64,000 nt of DNA from a virus. Where the stretch lies: the IMG/VR virus record IMGVR_UViG_3300032298_001311, positions 1 to 64,000 of that record, one strand, 5' to 3'. Under the pieces are notes generated by a model. It had not been told where the DNA came from. It made no database searches and saw nothing but the letters and a program-made list of their open reading frames with translations. Shown here piece after piece: positions 8,594 through 17,400 of the stretch; the first letter of the stretch is position 1; the number at the start of each line of letters is the position of its first letter. The translations under genes and the position numbers were made by a program.

Positions 8594-9391
8594 TCAACAC
8601 TGATTAAGTTTTTCTGTTATGTCATTATAAGATATTTGATAGAATTTTTCTGCAAAATTCTTTTGAGTATTAGGGCCATGATGTATATTATCTCTAGCAT
8701 AATCAACAACAGTGTGATCGAAAACATATTGTTTTATTCTTGGAAAATTTATATTCGTAAAATCATAATCATCATCATAAGAATAAAATAAAAAGGTACT
8801 ATTCCATCTTTCTAATAATAAATTTAATACAGAAAAATTTTTCTCTGTTTGATAAATTACATATCTTTTTTCGTAAAGAACATCTGACTTCGAATTTTTT
8901 TCAACGTATTGCTTCCAGGGTCCCCATTGATCAGTATCCCATCTTTCTCTTCTAATAACATGTGGTAATAATGATATTATTATATTAGGTCTCAATAAAT
9001 CTCCATAATGAATTAAGTATCTAACTAAATGATCTAATCCGGTTCCGCCTGCTGCTATATTCCAAAATGGAATTTTTTGATTTAGATCGTTACAAATTTT
9101 TTTATGAAATACATTAGCCCATGTATCCTCAATAGGTAATCCTATACCTTCAGTATGACTACACCCAGCAAATACTATTCTAGTAGAATGTCTCTTCCAT
9201 GATTCGAATTCATCAGACCTAAACCCTTGACTATTATATTTGTAAGATATATCAGTTGGTCCATAAGGAACTAACTTTTTTACTTTGTTATAATTTTCTT
9301 CAGTATCGGGAGAAAACCAATCAAAGACTTTATTAGAAAAATATTTTCTAGGAGTTGCTAAAAATTCATTTTCTGTAATATTGTTATTCAT
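8594..9391 (-). CDS. SGNH/GDSL-hydrolase-like protein
   Basis: A 265-residue protein with SGNH-like blocks: block I IVFAGCSHTEGIGLP (Ser after Cys), block II NIAAGGTGLDHLVRYL, an Asn/His-type region IIISLLPHVI, and a C-terminal DNIHHGPNTQ that fits the D-x-x-H block V. Such enzymes deacylate or acetylate glycans and lipids. It has no signal peptide. It lies between gp44 and a small hypothetical gene. Two other SGNH-like proteins (49258-49821, 53166-53858) occur in the window. The substrate is unknown; modification of host envelope or virion glycans is a guess. Confidence 0.55.
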   Translation of the reverse strand: MNNNITENEFLATPRKYFSNKVFDWFSPDTEENYNKVKKLVPYGPTDISYKYNSQGFRSDEFESWKRHSTRIVFAGCSHTEGIGLPIEDTWANVFHKKICNDLNQKIPFWNIAAGGTGLDHLVRYLIHYGDLLRPNIIISLLPHVIRRERWDTDQWGPWKQYVEKNSKSDVLYEKRYVIYQTEKNFSVLNLLLERWNSTFLFYSYDDDYDFTNINFPRIKQYVFDHTVVDYARDNIHHGPNTQKNFAEKFYQISYNDITEKLNQC

Positions 9392-9397
9392 AATAAG

Positions 9398-9676
9398 TTA
9401 GCGCATCATCTCCATAGATATAATTCTAGTTAGGCTTTCACTAAAATTTTGATCTGCCGAAATAATATACATCTTGGAACTATTACGATCCTTATATTCA
9501 TCATACTTGCGGAACTCAACAATATGTCTACCAGTAGCAGCCCATACGTTAACATTCATTCCGTCGGTTGCAAGTCTGTTAGAAGTACGTATTTCGTTAC
9601 AAGGTACTACTGTAGGTCTGTCGGACATTACCGCACTATCGAGTCTACGTTGTAACCACATAAAAAATTTGTTCAT
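9398..9676 (-). CDS. Hypothetical protein, 92 aa
   Basis: A small protein without recognisable motifs, starting MNKFFMWLQRRLDSAVMSDR. The middle (NVNVWAATGRHIVEFRKYDE) looks like a beta hairpin. Its ATG overlaps the stop of the small membrane-protein gene 9673-9831 as ATGA, so it belongs to the mazG unit by translational coupling. Confidence 0.5.
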   Translation of the reverse strand: MNKFFMWLQRRLDSAVMSDRPTVVPCNEIRTSNRLATDGMNVNVWAATGRHIVEFRKYDEYKDRNSSKMYIISADQNFSESLTRIISMEMMR

Positions 9677-9831
9677 TTACGATTCTCCTGACCAATCCCT
9701 GTTAATATTAATGTAACATAAAGAATAGGCCAACCCCAACCATTAAGATAACCTAATATGTGTAAAGTCATAAGAGTTATACCAGTAACTCCTACAGTAC
9801 TCAACCCCGAAGGAGCAGTAGGTAATTTCAT
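9673..9831 (-). CDS. Small membrane protein, 52 aa
   Basis: A short gene starting ATG at 9829-9831 immediately after the mazG stop... in reading order it follows mazG directly with no gap. It encodes a 52-residue protein starting MKLPTAPSGLSTVGVTGITL, with a hydrophobic stretch around LMTLHILGYL and a second around PILYVTLILTGIG, so two short membrane segments are likely. Its stop overlaps the next start (ATGA). Tight coupling on both sides supports real translation. Function unknown. Confidence 0.5.
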   Translation of the reverse strand: MKLPTAPSGLSTVGVTGITLMTLHILGYLNGWGWPILYVTLILTGIGQENRK

Positions 9832-10266
9832 TTAGAGATCGCCTTCCTTACGGTTCTCACTATAGAAAGCATCAAATTGTCCACCTGGATACCTTGCTTC
9901 AAGTTTGCGAACATTCTCTGCAATGACATCGTTTGGATCAAGACGTAGCGCATTACAAGCATTAATCCAATACCACATAATGTCACCGAGTTCTCGCTTC
10001 ATATGAAACAGTGTATCTTCATTAAGTGGTTTACCTTGAAAAAATATTTTCTTTGGAATTTCACAAAATTCGCCGCATTCTGCTGCCATTCCGATAGCCG
10101 CAGTTAACACTAACGGAACATTTATATCAGGACCGTGAACACCATCTCCGATATAATTTCCATCAACTTCATCTAGTCGATTCATAAAGGTAGTAAGGTC
10201 TTTACTTTCTTTACTAGTAACAGTTTCAACAAAATCTTTATATTTGTTAAGATCAATATTTTTCAT
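9832..10266 (-). CDS. mazG: MazG-like nucleotide pyrophosphohydrolase
   Basis: A 144-residue member of the all-alpha NTP pyrophosphohydrolase superfamily. The metal-binding helices are visible as AAECGEFCEIPKK (ExxE) and ELGDIMWYW (ExxD), and the C-terminal signature is NVRKLEARYPGGQFD. Phage MazG proteins hydrolyse dNTPs, or (p)ppGpp-like nucleotides, and are proposed to keep the host in a growth-like state. The gene overlaps the upstream ANL-ligase gene by 14 nt. Confidence 0.88.
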   Translation of the reverse strand: MKNIDLNKYKDFVETVTSKESKDLTTFMNRLDEVDGNYIGDGVHGPDINVPLVLTAAIGMAAECGEFCEIPKKIFFQGKPLNEDTLFHMKRELGDIMWYWINACNALRLDPNDVIAENVRKLEARYPGGQFDAFYSENRKEGDL

Positions 10267-11716
10267 TATTCATATGCCTTATATGTTTTAGTAATCTTTC
10301 TCTATCTGGTTTAATACCAGTAACAAAATCATGTATATTTTCGATATAAATTATATCATTTAGCTCTATTTGGTTGTTGTAAAACATTCGGACATCGTCC
10401 TTGATTTTATTAGAAAAAGAAAGCATTTCTAATTTATCTGTTACAATATACAGTTTTTTATATATTTCGTCAACTAATACTATCTGATTAACAAACTCAA
10501 TATTTTCAAAATATTTACTAGCCATACCTCTAATCACAAATAAATTAATTTCGATATCATTTAGCCTATATGCTTTTTTCTTTCCCTCAAAAATAAAACC
10601 TTCTTCGGTATCTCTTAATGAATCTTCAGTATTGATTGTTACGCCATATGTTGGAATCGTTACGTTTAAAGTTTCATTTATAATCTTAATATCATGAAAT
10701 CCTTCTACAGGTTTTCCTAACAAATATGGATTAAAGTTTTCAGTATTTTTATCAATAAAAGGTAAAAATAGAGGTCCCGATGTTTCACTACACCCAAATA
10801 TACTTACAATTTTTTTTAATTTTCCTGTTCTAACAGCATTTAACCATTTAGGATTTATAAATGAAAGAACAAAGATTGTTAACTCTGGACATCCTAATTC
10901 TGAATTTTCAATAGCTGAAATCATATAATCTGTACAATGATCAAAAGGGCTTTGAACTTTAGTAATTTTATTTCTTTGACAAAAATTTATAAAATTTTTG
11001 TAATTTTCGTCTGTGAATGATGTAACTTCAAAATTTTTCACTCCAAAGTAGTGCCATTTACATTTATATAATGATGGTAAAAAGAATATACCCAATGATG
11101 AACCATGATTAAATGTTACTAGATGTAATATACGATCTTCTTCGGTAAATTCTAAAGGTTCCCAATTATATGAACATAATTCATAAAAGAATTCGTGAGA
11201 ATGGTTTATTAGTTTTGGAGTGCCTGTACTTCCGCTACTTGTACATAATAGGCAAGTATCTGTTGGTGTAGAGTAGATCTTCTTAACATTTTCTTCATAT
11301 TTTTCATCAAGAGAAAAATTATATCCTATTCTTTTAACTTCCACAGATTGTTTAGAATTTTTGGTATAATACTCTCTTAAGTCCGGGAAAAGTTTTTCAG
11401 AAAATCGATCAAGAAAAACAAAATCTAAAGGAAAATAAATTGTAAATTTTGGTTGTCTAGCATCTTCGCGATTATTAGGTTTTATTAATATTGTTAATTT
11501 TAATCCTAATTCAAAAGATGCAAATAGTATAGCAATATAAGAAATATCCATATGAGTTACTGCAAACCCTATTTTATCTCCTGGACTAGCATTTTTGTCT
11601 ATTAATATTTTTTTCCAATAATCTATAACATGAAAAAGGTATTCGCGAGATATTCCTCTCTCTTCTGTGCAAAAATGAGCATTTTTATTAATCCATTCCC
11701 TAGATATGATTTTCAT
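10253..11716 (-). CDS. ANL-superfamily adenylate-forming ligase (acyl/aryl-CoA synthetase-like)
   Basis: A 487-residue adenylate-forming enzyme. The AMP-binding P-loop is LLCTSSGSTGTPKLINHSHE (about 157-176). The A5-type motif is SIFGCSETSGP, an A8-like hinge region appears at GFIFEGKKKAYRLND, and FVTGIKPDRERL near the C-terminus contains a Lys in the position of the catalytic A10 lysine. It therefore probably activates a carboxylic acid as an acyl-AMP. The acid and the acceptor (CoA, carrier protein or amine) cannot be read from sequence. It is unusual in a phage; an LnmK-like protein at 47587-48309 may be related chemistry. Confidence 0.8.
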   Translation of the reverse strand: MKIISREWINKNAHFCTEERGISREYLFHVIDYWKKILIDKNASPGDKIGFAVTHMDISYIAILFASFELGLKLTILIKPNNREDARQPKFTIYFPLDFVFLDRFSEKLFPDLREYYTKNSKQSVEVKRIGYNFSLDEKYEENVKKIYSTPTDTCLLCTSSGSTGTPKLINHSHEFFYELCSYNWEPLEFTEEDRILHLVTFNHGSSLGIFFLPSLYKCKWHYFGVKNFEVTSFTDENYKNFINFCQRNKITKVQSPFDHCTDYMISAIENSELGCPELTIFVLSFINPKWLNAVRTGKLKKIVSIFGCSETSGPLFLPFIDKNTENFNPYLLGKPVEGFHDIKIINETLNVTIPTYGVTINTEDSLRDTEEGFIFEGKKKAYRLNDIEINLFVIRGMASKYFENIEFVNQIVLVDEIYKKLYIVTDKLEMLSFSNKIKDDVRMFYNNQIELNDIIYIENIHDFVTGIKPDRERLLKHIRHMNNEKY

Positions 11717-12042
11717 ATTTCGGCTGCGAAATAGGCATCCTCTGGTTTTACTTCACTTATTGCCATAACAGCTTTTGCCTCAACTCTACGAACTATAATT
11801 GAGGTGCCATCATTCTGATCTAACTTAATTCCTCTAGTCCAACGTCCGTGTTCGACAAGTACCCATTCACCTATTTTCACTTCTTCTTGTTTAGGACCAA
11901 CAGCATAGACTTTCCCCCATCTAGGTTTAATTCCATGCTGTTTCCCGTCATCATCTATAATAATGATTCCACTTCTAGTTTTTTGTTCACCGAATTCCAT
12001 ATCTTGTACAATTATATGATCAAGAATAGGTCTTATTTTCAT
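11713..12042 (-). CDS. groES: GroES-type cochaperonin
   Basis: I start it at ATG 12040-12042 (MKIRPILDHIIVQDME), because AAGAGG lies 6 nt upstream; the longer frame starts inside the preceding gene. The 109-residue protein has the Hsp10 fold signatures: N-terminal strand RPILDHIIVQ, a mobile-loop region EQKTRSGIIII, GKVYAVGPKQ and KIGEWVLVEHGRW. It should cap host GroEL, as T4 gp31 does for capsid folding. The stop overlaps the ANL-ligase start by 4 nt. Confidence 0.85.
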   Translation of the reverse strand: MKIRPILDHIIVQDMEFGEQKTRSGIIIIDDDGKQHGIKPRWGKVYAVGPKQEEVKIGEWVLVEHGRWTRGIKLDQNDGTSIIVRRVEAKAVMAISEVKPEDAYFAAEI

Positions 12043-12052
12043 TTTAAACCTC

Positions 12053-12304
12053 TTAATTAGAATTAGAATTTTTTGATACAGTTGCGTTTGTAAATACTTC
12101 ATCTTTAACAGAATTAGGATCTGATGTATAATAATCTGCTACAATTTCTTCTCTTCTACGAACAATTTTTCCTCCAGGGCCTAATTCGTCTCCTCGAGCA
12201 TTAACTCGAACATTACCAATAGCCGGAGTTAGCTCATTAGCCTTGCCCAAAAGCTCCATATCTACAACTCTTCCCATCATACTTCTATAAACTCTTTTAG
12301 CCAT
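12053..12304 (-). CDS. Conserved-type small phage protein, 83 aa
   Basis: A small basic protein starting MAKRVYRSMMGRVVDMELLG with the block NVRVNARGDELGPGGKIVRR. A strong TAGGAG ribosome-binding site precedes the ATG. It sits directly upstream of groES. The tail is Asn/Ser-rich. The sequence looks like a widely conserved small phage protein, but I know no function for it; the Arg-rich character would suit binding to nucleic acid or to a structural assembly. Confidence 0.6.
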   Translation of the reverse strand: MAKRVYRSMMGRVVDMELLGKANELTPAIGNVRVNARGDELGPGGKIVRRREEIVADYYTSDPNSVKDEVFTNATVSKNSNSN

Positions 12305-12314
12305 ATTATTTCTC

Positions 12315-12845
12315 CTATTTTAGAAATTCATTAATATTCAACTCGTATTTAATCGAATCAACCTTATGAATACCGAGAAGATAGAGACAATAACTAGCCA
12401 CGCTGGACCCTCTACCTACACCCCATAATATATTATTTTCACGCATTTTATCAACCAAAAATTTTAAAAATTGTAATAAAAGAATCATATCATGCTTTCT
12501 AAAAAGATTTAATTCTTCTTCTACACGTTTTTTTTCTTGAACAGTTACACAAAGCGATTGAATATATTCTTGAATATCAAAATTTTTATATTCCTTTGGC
12601 ATATACCAATTACTCTGCATATACTCGTCGTGGTTTTCTATCGTTCTTCCTTCATCAAAATATGGTTCAGGTACAGGCCAATCGCTTAAATTATTTTCTG
12701 TAATAAATTCAACATATGATAGATAATCTATATCTGTATTACATTCAACTTTAGATTTTGAAATTAGACCTAGATTGCCTTTGTATATTTCTTTGAATAG
12801 ATCAGAAGAAGAAAATATTGGTTCTCCTACGTTATTCAGTATCAC
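12315..12845 (-). CDS. DnaE (Pol III alpha)-like fragment
   Basis: The C-terminal 60 residues match the start of the DnaE palm: ILWGVGRGSSVASYCLYLLG then DSIKYELNINEFL, equivalent to the GxGRGSxxxSxVxYxLxIT...DPxxxxLxFERFL region. The catalytic Asp residues of DnaE would lie downstream and are absent, as are the PHP and finger domains. It is therefore a stand-alone 176-residue protein, not a polymerase. The N-terminal 100 residues are unrelated to anything I recognise. Start: GTG at 12843-12845 with AAAGG upstream; a GTG at 12852-12854 is less well spaced. It overlaps the upstream gene by 14 nt. Confidence 0.65.
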   Translation of the reverse strand: MILNNVGEPIFSSSDLFKEIYKGNLGLISKSKVECNTDIDYLSYVEFITENNLSDWPVPEPYFDEGRTIENHDEYMQSNWYMPKEYKNFDIQEYIQSLCVTVQEKKRVEEELNLFRKHDMILLLQFLKFLVDKMRENNILWGVGRGSSVASYCLYLLGIHKVDSIKYELNINEFLK

Positions 12846-13476
12846 CTCTACCACCTTTAATAATTTTAAATCTGTGAGCTTTAGTATTCATGTTTTCTGC
12901 TTCTTTTAAATCTTCTTCAAAATGTTGATTCCAATCAAAGTCTCCAACAAATATATTGTCGCCTTCTAATATTTTATCATATGTAGCTGGGTCGGGTCTT
13001 AACCACCAAGGTCCGGAAGTAATTTCCTTATTATCCCACCAAGACTCCTTATCTGGTAGTAATGCATTTATTTCTGGAGAATTATTATCTATAGTATATC
13101 TAATATTCTTCCCCAATTCACTAGATAATTTTATATATTCGATGATTAAATCTTCTCCAACTAGTGCAGAAAGTTTTGCAAAAATAACACAACCTAAAGT
13201 TTGGTCATTTAATAAATCAGGCAATTCTAAATAATTATTTGTAAAATTAAAATCGTGTTGGTTAAAATCAGTTTTTGTTATAATAATTGAATTATTCATT
13301 AATATATCAAAAAACATTTGAACTTTTTCAAAAGCAATATCGTGAAGAATTGGATTTATACTAGAAGTATCAAATCCAACTTCTATATCATACTCGTTAA
13401 TTAAAAACAAGTCATCAACAAAGACAATACATTTAGCTTTAGTAGACCATGAATGAGGTACAATGTTATCTGTCAT
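12832..13476 (-). CDS. Hypothetical phage protein, 214 aa
   Basis: No recognised family. Acidic, starting MTDNIVPHSWSTKAKCIVFV, and Trp-rich in the block SWWDNKEITSGPWWLRPDP. It ends with a basic tail (HRFKIIKGGRGDTE). It overlaps the DnaE-like fragment gene, so the two are co-translated; a shared role with that fragment is plausible but unproven. Confidence 0.6.
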   Translation of the reverse strand: MTDNIVPHSWSTKAKCIVFVDDLFLINEYDIEVGFDTSSINPILHDIAFEKVQMFFDILMNNSIIITKTDFNQHDFNFTNNYLELPDLLNDQTLGCVIFAKLSALVGEDLIIEYIKLSSELGKNIRYTIDNNSPEINALLPDKESWWDNKEITSGPWWLRPDPATYDKILEGDNIFVGDFDWNQHFEEDLKEAENMNTKAHRFKIIKGGRGDTE

Positions 13477-13503
13477 AATAACAGTTTATTATAGAAATAG
13501 GAT

Positions 13504-13740
13504 TTAGTCAACTTTAATAAGTCCATCGAAAGAAGAATCTTGATTATCAATAGCTTTTTTTTGTTTTTCAATTATTCTTCTTTGTTGTTCCCATCTATAA
13601 CCCTCTATCATCATAGAAACTTGTTGAGCAGCACCTGGAACAAATCTTATAGCTTGGAAATATTTTTTAGTAAGCTCTGTTATTTTGTTCTCAAGTTCCT
13701 GATCAGTAAGTCCGGTTATATCGGATTGTAATGGATGCAT
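13504..13740 (-). CDS. Small helical phage protein, 78 aa
   Basis: A 78-residue, mostly helical protein (TDQELENKITELTKKYFQAI, then AAQQVSMMIEGYRWEQQRRI) predicted to form a helical hairpin or coiled coil. Its ATG overlaps the stop of the structural gene 13740-14432 by one base. Small helical proteins at this place in phage operons can be assembly or chaperone factors, but I cannot assign it. Confidence 0.55.
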   Translation of the reverse strand: MHPLQSDITGLTDQELENKITELTKKYFQAIRFVPGAAQQVSMMIEGYRWEQQRRIIEKQKKAIDNQDSSFDGLIKVD

Positions 13741-14432
13741 TATGGAGAGACCGTAAATTGTCCTAAATAATTACAAAGAACTGTATACCCGCTATCGTAT
13801 GTCCAAAATTCAAATATTATTGGACTTACTGTGTGGTTAGTTTCTGTCTTTTGAATTGAGTTTGATGGAATATTATAGCCAGGTTGTCCGCTAGTTGTTC
13901 CTGAAGGATTTGTACTTAATATAATTGGGTCTGGAAAGTTTTTTCCTAACAGTACCGTTCCGGCACCGACTAAAGAAAAGTTAACAGTTACGTCCCCAGT
14001 AAAGGATAATCCTTTATATAATTGAACTGTAATTTTTGCCAATTTGCCTTGGTTTTGATCTGGAAATCCTGTGATTGTAAATTGTAATGTACCAGTAGCC
14101 GGATTTACAGTAAATACCTGATAAGGGCCATTTGAAAATTCAACCAATGTTGTTGAACTAACACCAGGATTATCTTCACCTTGTGCTAATCCTCCTAAAT
14201 ATGCTTCTTCAGTAAAATTTACTAAATTAAAATTAGATAGGTTGTTTTTTCCAAAATCGTTTGAATCGTCTAATCTAGCACTATTGAGCTGCAAATCGTC
14301 TATTTCGCTCTTTGCAGCTTCAAAGTTATTCCTGATAACAGAAAAATTATCACGAAATCCTTGGCTATCGTTGTCACGTCCTGCAATTGGAAAAGTTTCA
14401 TCTATACTGTTAAAATTAATGTTACTAGCCAT
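13740..14432 (-). CDS. Structural (fibre/baseplate-associated) protein, 230 aa
   Basis: Begins MASNINFNSIDETFPIAGRD then GFRDNFSVIRNNFEAAKSEI, a divergent copy of the LRxAFxKINxNFxEL module found at the start of neighbouring structural genes. The rest is beta-rich with Gly, Thr and Asn turns (GTLQFTITGFPDQNQGKLAK). The start overlaps the end of the 1625-residue gene by 8 nt, and a late motif lies at 14461-14470. It is probably a virion component of the tail tip or fibre network. Confidence 0.65.
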   Translation of the reverse strand: MASNINFNSIDETFPIAGRDNDSQGFRDNFSVIRNNFEAAKSEIDDLQLNSARLDDSNDFGKNNLSNFNLVNFTEEAYLGGLAQGEDNPGVSSTTLVEFSNGPYQVFTVNPATGTLQFTITGFPDQNQGKLAKITVQLYKGLSFTGDVTVNFSLVGAGTVLLGKNFPDPIILSTNPSGTTSGQPGYNIPSNSIQKTETNHTVSPIIFEFWTYDSGYTVLCNYLGQFTVSP

Positions 14433-17400
14433 TTATAATCTCTCTTGCTGCAAATGCGATGTATTTATCGCCGTCATCACCCTTAACCGAGTCAATTATG
14501 ACTCGATCAACAGTAAAATCTATACTTTTAAAATCAATACCTAAATTTTTGATATTATTAACAATGGTATCACCGTACCCTGGTTTAGCGTAGCAAAGTA
14601 GTATACCTTTAGTAAATCCTTGCTCTATACCACTAAATGATTGTGGAGTTCTCATCCATAAGGGGAGGAAATTTCTTTCTGTCTCTCCTATTTTTTCTAT
14701 ATTTTTTCTAATATTTGTTGTACTATTTCCGAAGAGAGATCGATAATTGATATCTCCAACAGTTTGACCATTATAGTCGGCAGTCATAACTTTATCTTGA
14801 ACTAGTATTCTTGATAAATCATCTTTATCGAATCTAATCTGCGTATTTGCAGGAATAGATGAAATTAATGGTTTGCTTATAACTATTGTATTAGAGTCCT
14901 TATCTATTGATAAAATTGCTGTTTCTTTTTGGAAATAGGAACCAATAGCTGACGTTATTAAATCATTTACTTCTATATTATAAATTGAATTTATAGTTAA
15001 TGTAGATGAGCCAATAGATGCACTTAATTTATTATAAAATATAGTATTTGAAGATACATCCCATAAATCTCGTTTTCCTTGATTAACTTTAATTTTTGTT
15101 TCTAAAGGATTAGTACCGTTATCTGGATCTTTACGAGTAGGATCTTTACCTATCTTTACTTTAAATGATGTAGGAATGCTTCCCTTGTCATTTTCCATAT
15201 TATCTATAACTTCTATATAGACTGCTTCATAGACAACATTATTTGTTCCTGGAGATTTAGCAATAGCCTTTTTAACTGAACCAAATCGATATCTCTTTCT
15301 CGAACTTCTTCCTAATGCAGCAACGTATTCGGAAGCTACTTTAGTTTCAATTCCGGCATACATTAACATTTTCAATTCTGTCTGTACGCCAAAAGATTGA
15401 TCACTAGGTCTATAAAGCATAGTATGAGTAAATATTTCAGGATTAGTAAAGAAGTCTGTAAGCTCTAATCTCTTATTAGTTTTTAAGAATGGCTTTACAT
15501 AGATATTGCTGTAAAGCAAATCATTAGGAGTTGTTATACTAATTGTAAAGTTTTTAGTTATAGCACTTAATTTAAATTGATCTTGTGCAAGAACAATAAA
15601 TTTATAATCTCTATCAATAGTTGTATTGGATTTATCGAGAGTAAAATCATTTTGATCAAATATAGTTAAACCTCCTGATTGATCAATATATACATCCCAT
15701 GTTTCGTAACTAAAAGTTTCAGAATTATTTGGAGAAGTTGCTATATAATAATTGTCTTCATATCTAACAATATCGTTTATAAAATATGAAATAAAAGGTC
15801 TCCAATAAGATTTAAAAATTCCATCAGGAAACTGATAATATTCAATCCATTGATTGAGATTAAAAGAACTTTCTTCACTTGGAACGGTAGCTATATAATA
15901 CTTGTCATTATATAATACAATATCGTCTATAGCATATACACGGTATGCTTTCCAAAAAGATCTATAAATTCCTTCACTAAATTGTTTAACTTTTCCTTGA
16001 ATAGTTCCGTCGCCGATTAGGTTTAATCCGGGAGGTAATCTTCCGCCTATTAATGTGTAATTGAGTACAGCATTAGTTACAGTACTTGTTGCTTCTACTT
16101 GTAAACTGCTTATGAAGTTTGCAGGTATCTCGCCAAGATCTCCTTCAGTAATAAATCTAATTGTACTGTCGATTTCACCTATGATGTCTAATGTAAATGT
16201 TTTAGCAGAACTTACAACATAACTAAATGTAAATCTTGTTCCACTTGGGATAGTATTTTGTATATTTGTACTTAATGTTACAGTTTTACTTCCTTCATCG
16301 ATTGATGTAATAACTGTTCCAGGTATTATATAGTTATTACCTTGTGAAGATGTTACTAAACTGTCTATTCTTAAATTTAGAACAGAATCTAATTTTAGTG
16401 CATTTTGACCCACACTATTCACACTCGAAGTAAATTTTTCATAGCCATATAATGGATTGTCGGGATCGTATCTAATTGCACGAACAGTAAATTTATATGT
16501 TTTTGTTACAGCTGGTTGATAAGGAACATCTCCGTACAATTCTCCTGATGTTTGATCTAAAATCATACCAGGAGGTAGTCTACTTATAGATCCGTCGTCA
16601 TTGACAGGATCTAAAACATATCCTAATGCTCCTCTTAATGTATTAACATCATATACATCTAAAAACATTGTAATATAATTGTTAGCTCTTCTTTTTCCTA
16701 GATAAGATGGAGTCAACCAAAATGGCTTACGTATTGGGGTAATATCTGCGGTATAAATTCTACTACCAACTTCCATAATAGTTGTATCGGAACGAAACAT
16801 ATCGTCTCCAATAACAAATATTCTAAATCTTCTATCTTCGTAATATTGTCCGTCAAATGCTCTAACAATAAAAGAATAATAACGATTTAATTTTCTAGGG
16901 TTTCGTACCAAGTCACTATAATCAAATATAGTATTGTCATATAAGAAACTATCAAAACCATTATACGGTCTTACACCGTAGTCATATGCATATCTGTCAT
17001 AAAGTTGCATATCATAATTACCATTATATTCGCCCGCGTCATTGAGTATAATGGGCTCGGCGAATCCAGATATAATACCATCTAATGATAATGATAATCC
17101 TGGCGGTAATTCGCCTCCTCTCGGTGGAATATAATAAGTTAGTTTTTGTCCAGTAGCTAAATCTTGATCAATAGCACTTAATTGATAGTTTACATAATCG
17201 CCGTCAACAACAAATAGATTTACATGACGATAAGTTGATGTAAATCTTAATCTAGTACCCCAAGGTATTTCACTAATAACAGGTTTGCTTAATGATACTG
17301 TTTTACTTATAGTATCTATAGAAGTAATTTGTGTATTACTTGCAAATGGATTAGATGGTAAATGACTAAAAGTAAATCGTATACCAGACGGTAAAGTCTT

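Noticed and set aside
12315-12845. A working DNA polymerase III alpha subunit
   Set aside because: Only the GRGSS-type palm segment is present; catalytic Asp residues, PHP and finger domains are missing and no continuation is seen in other frames.
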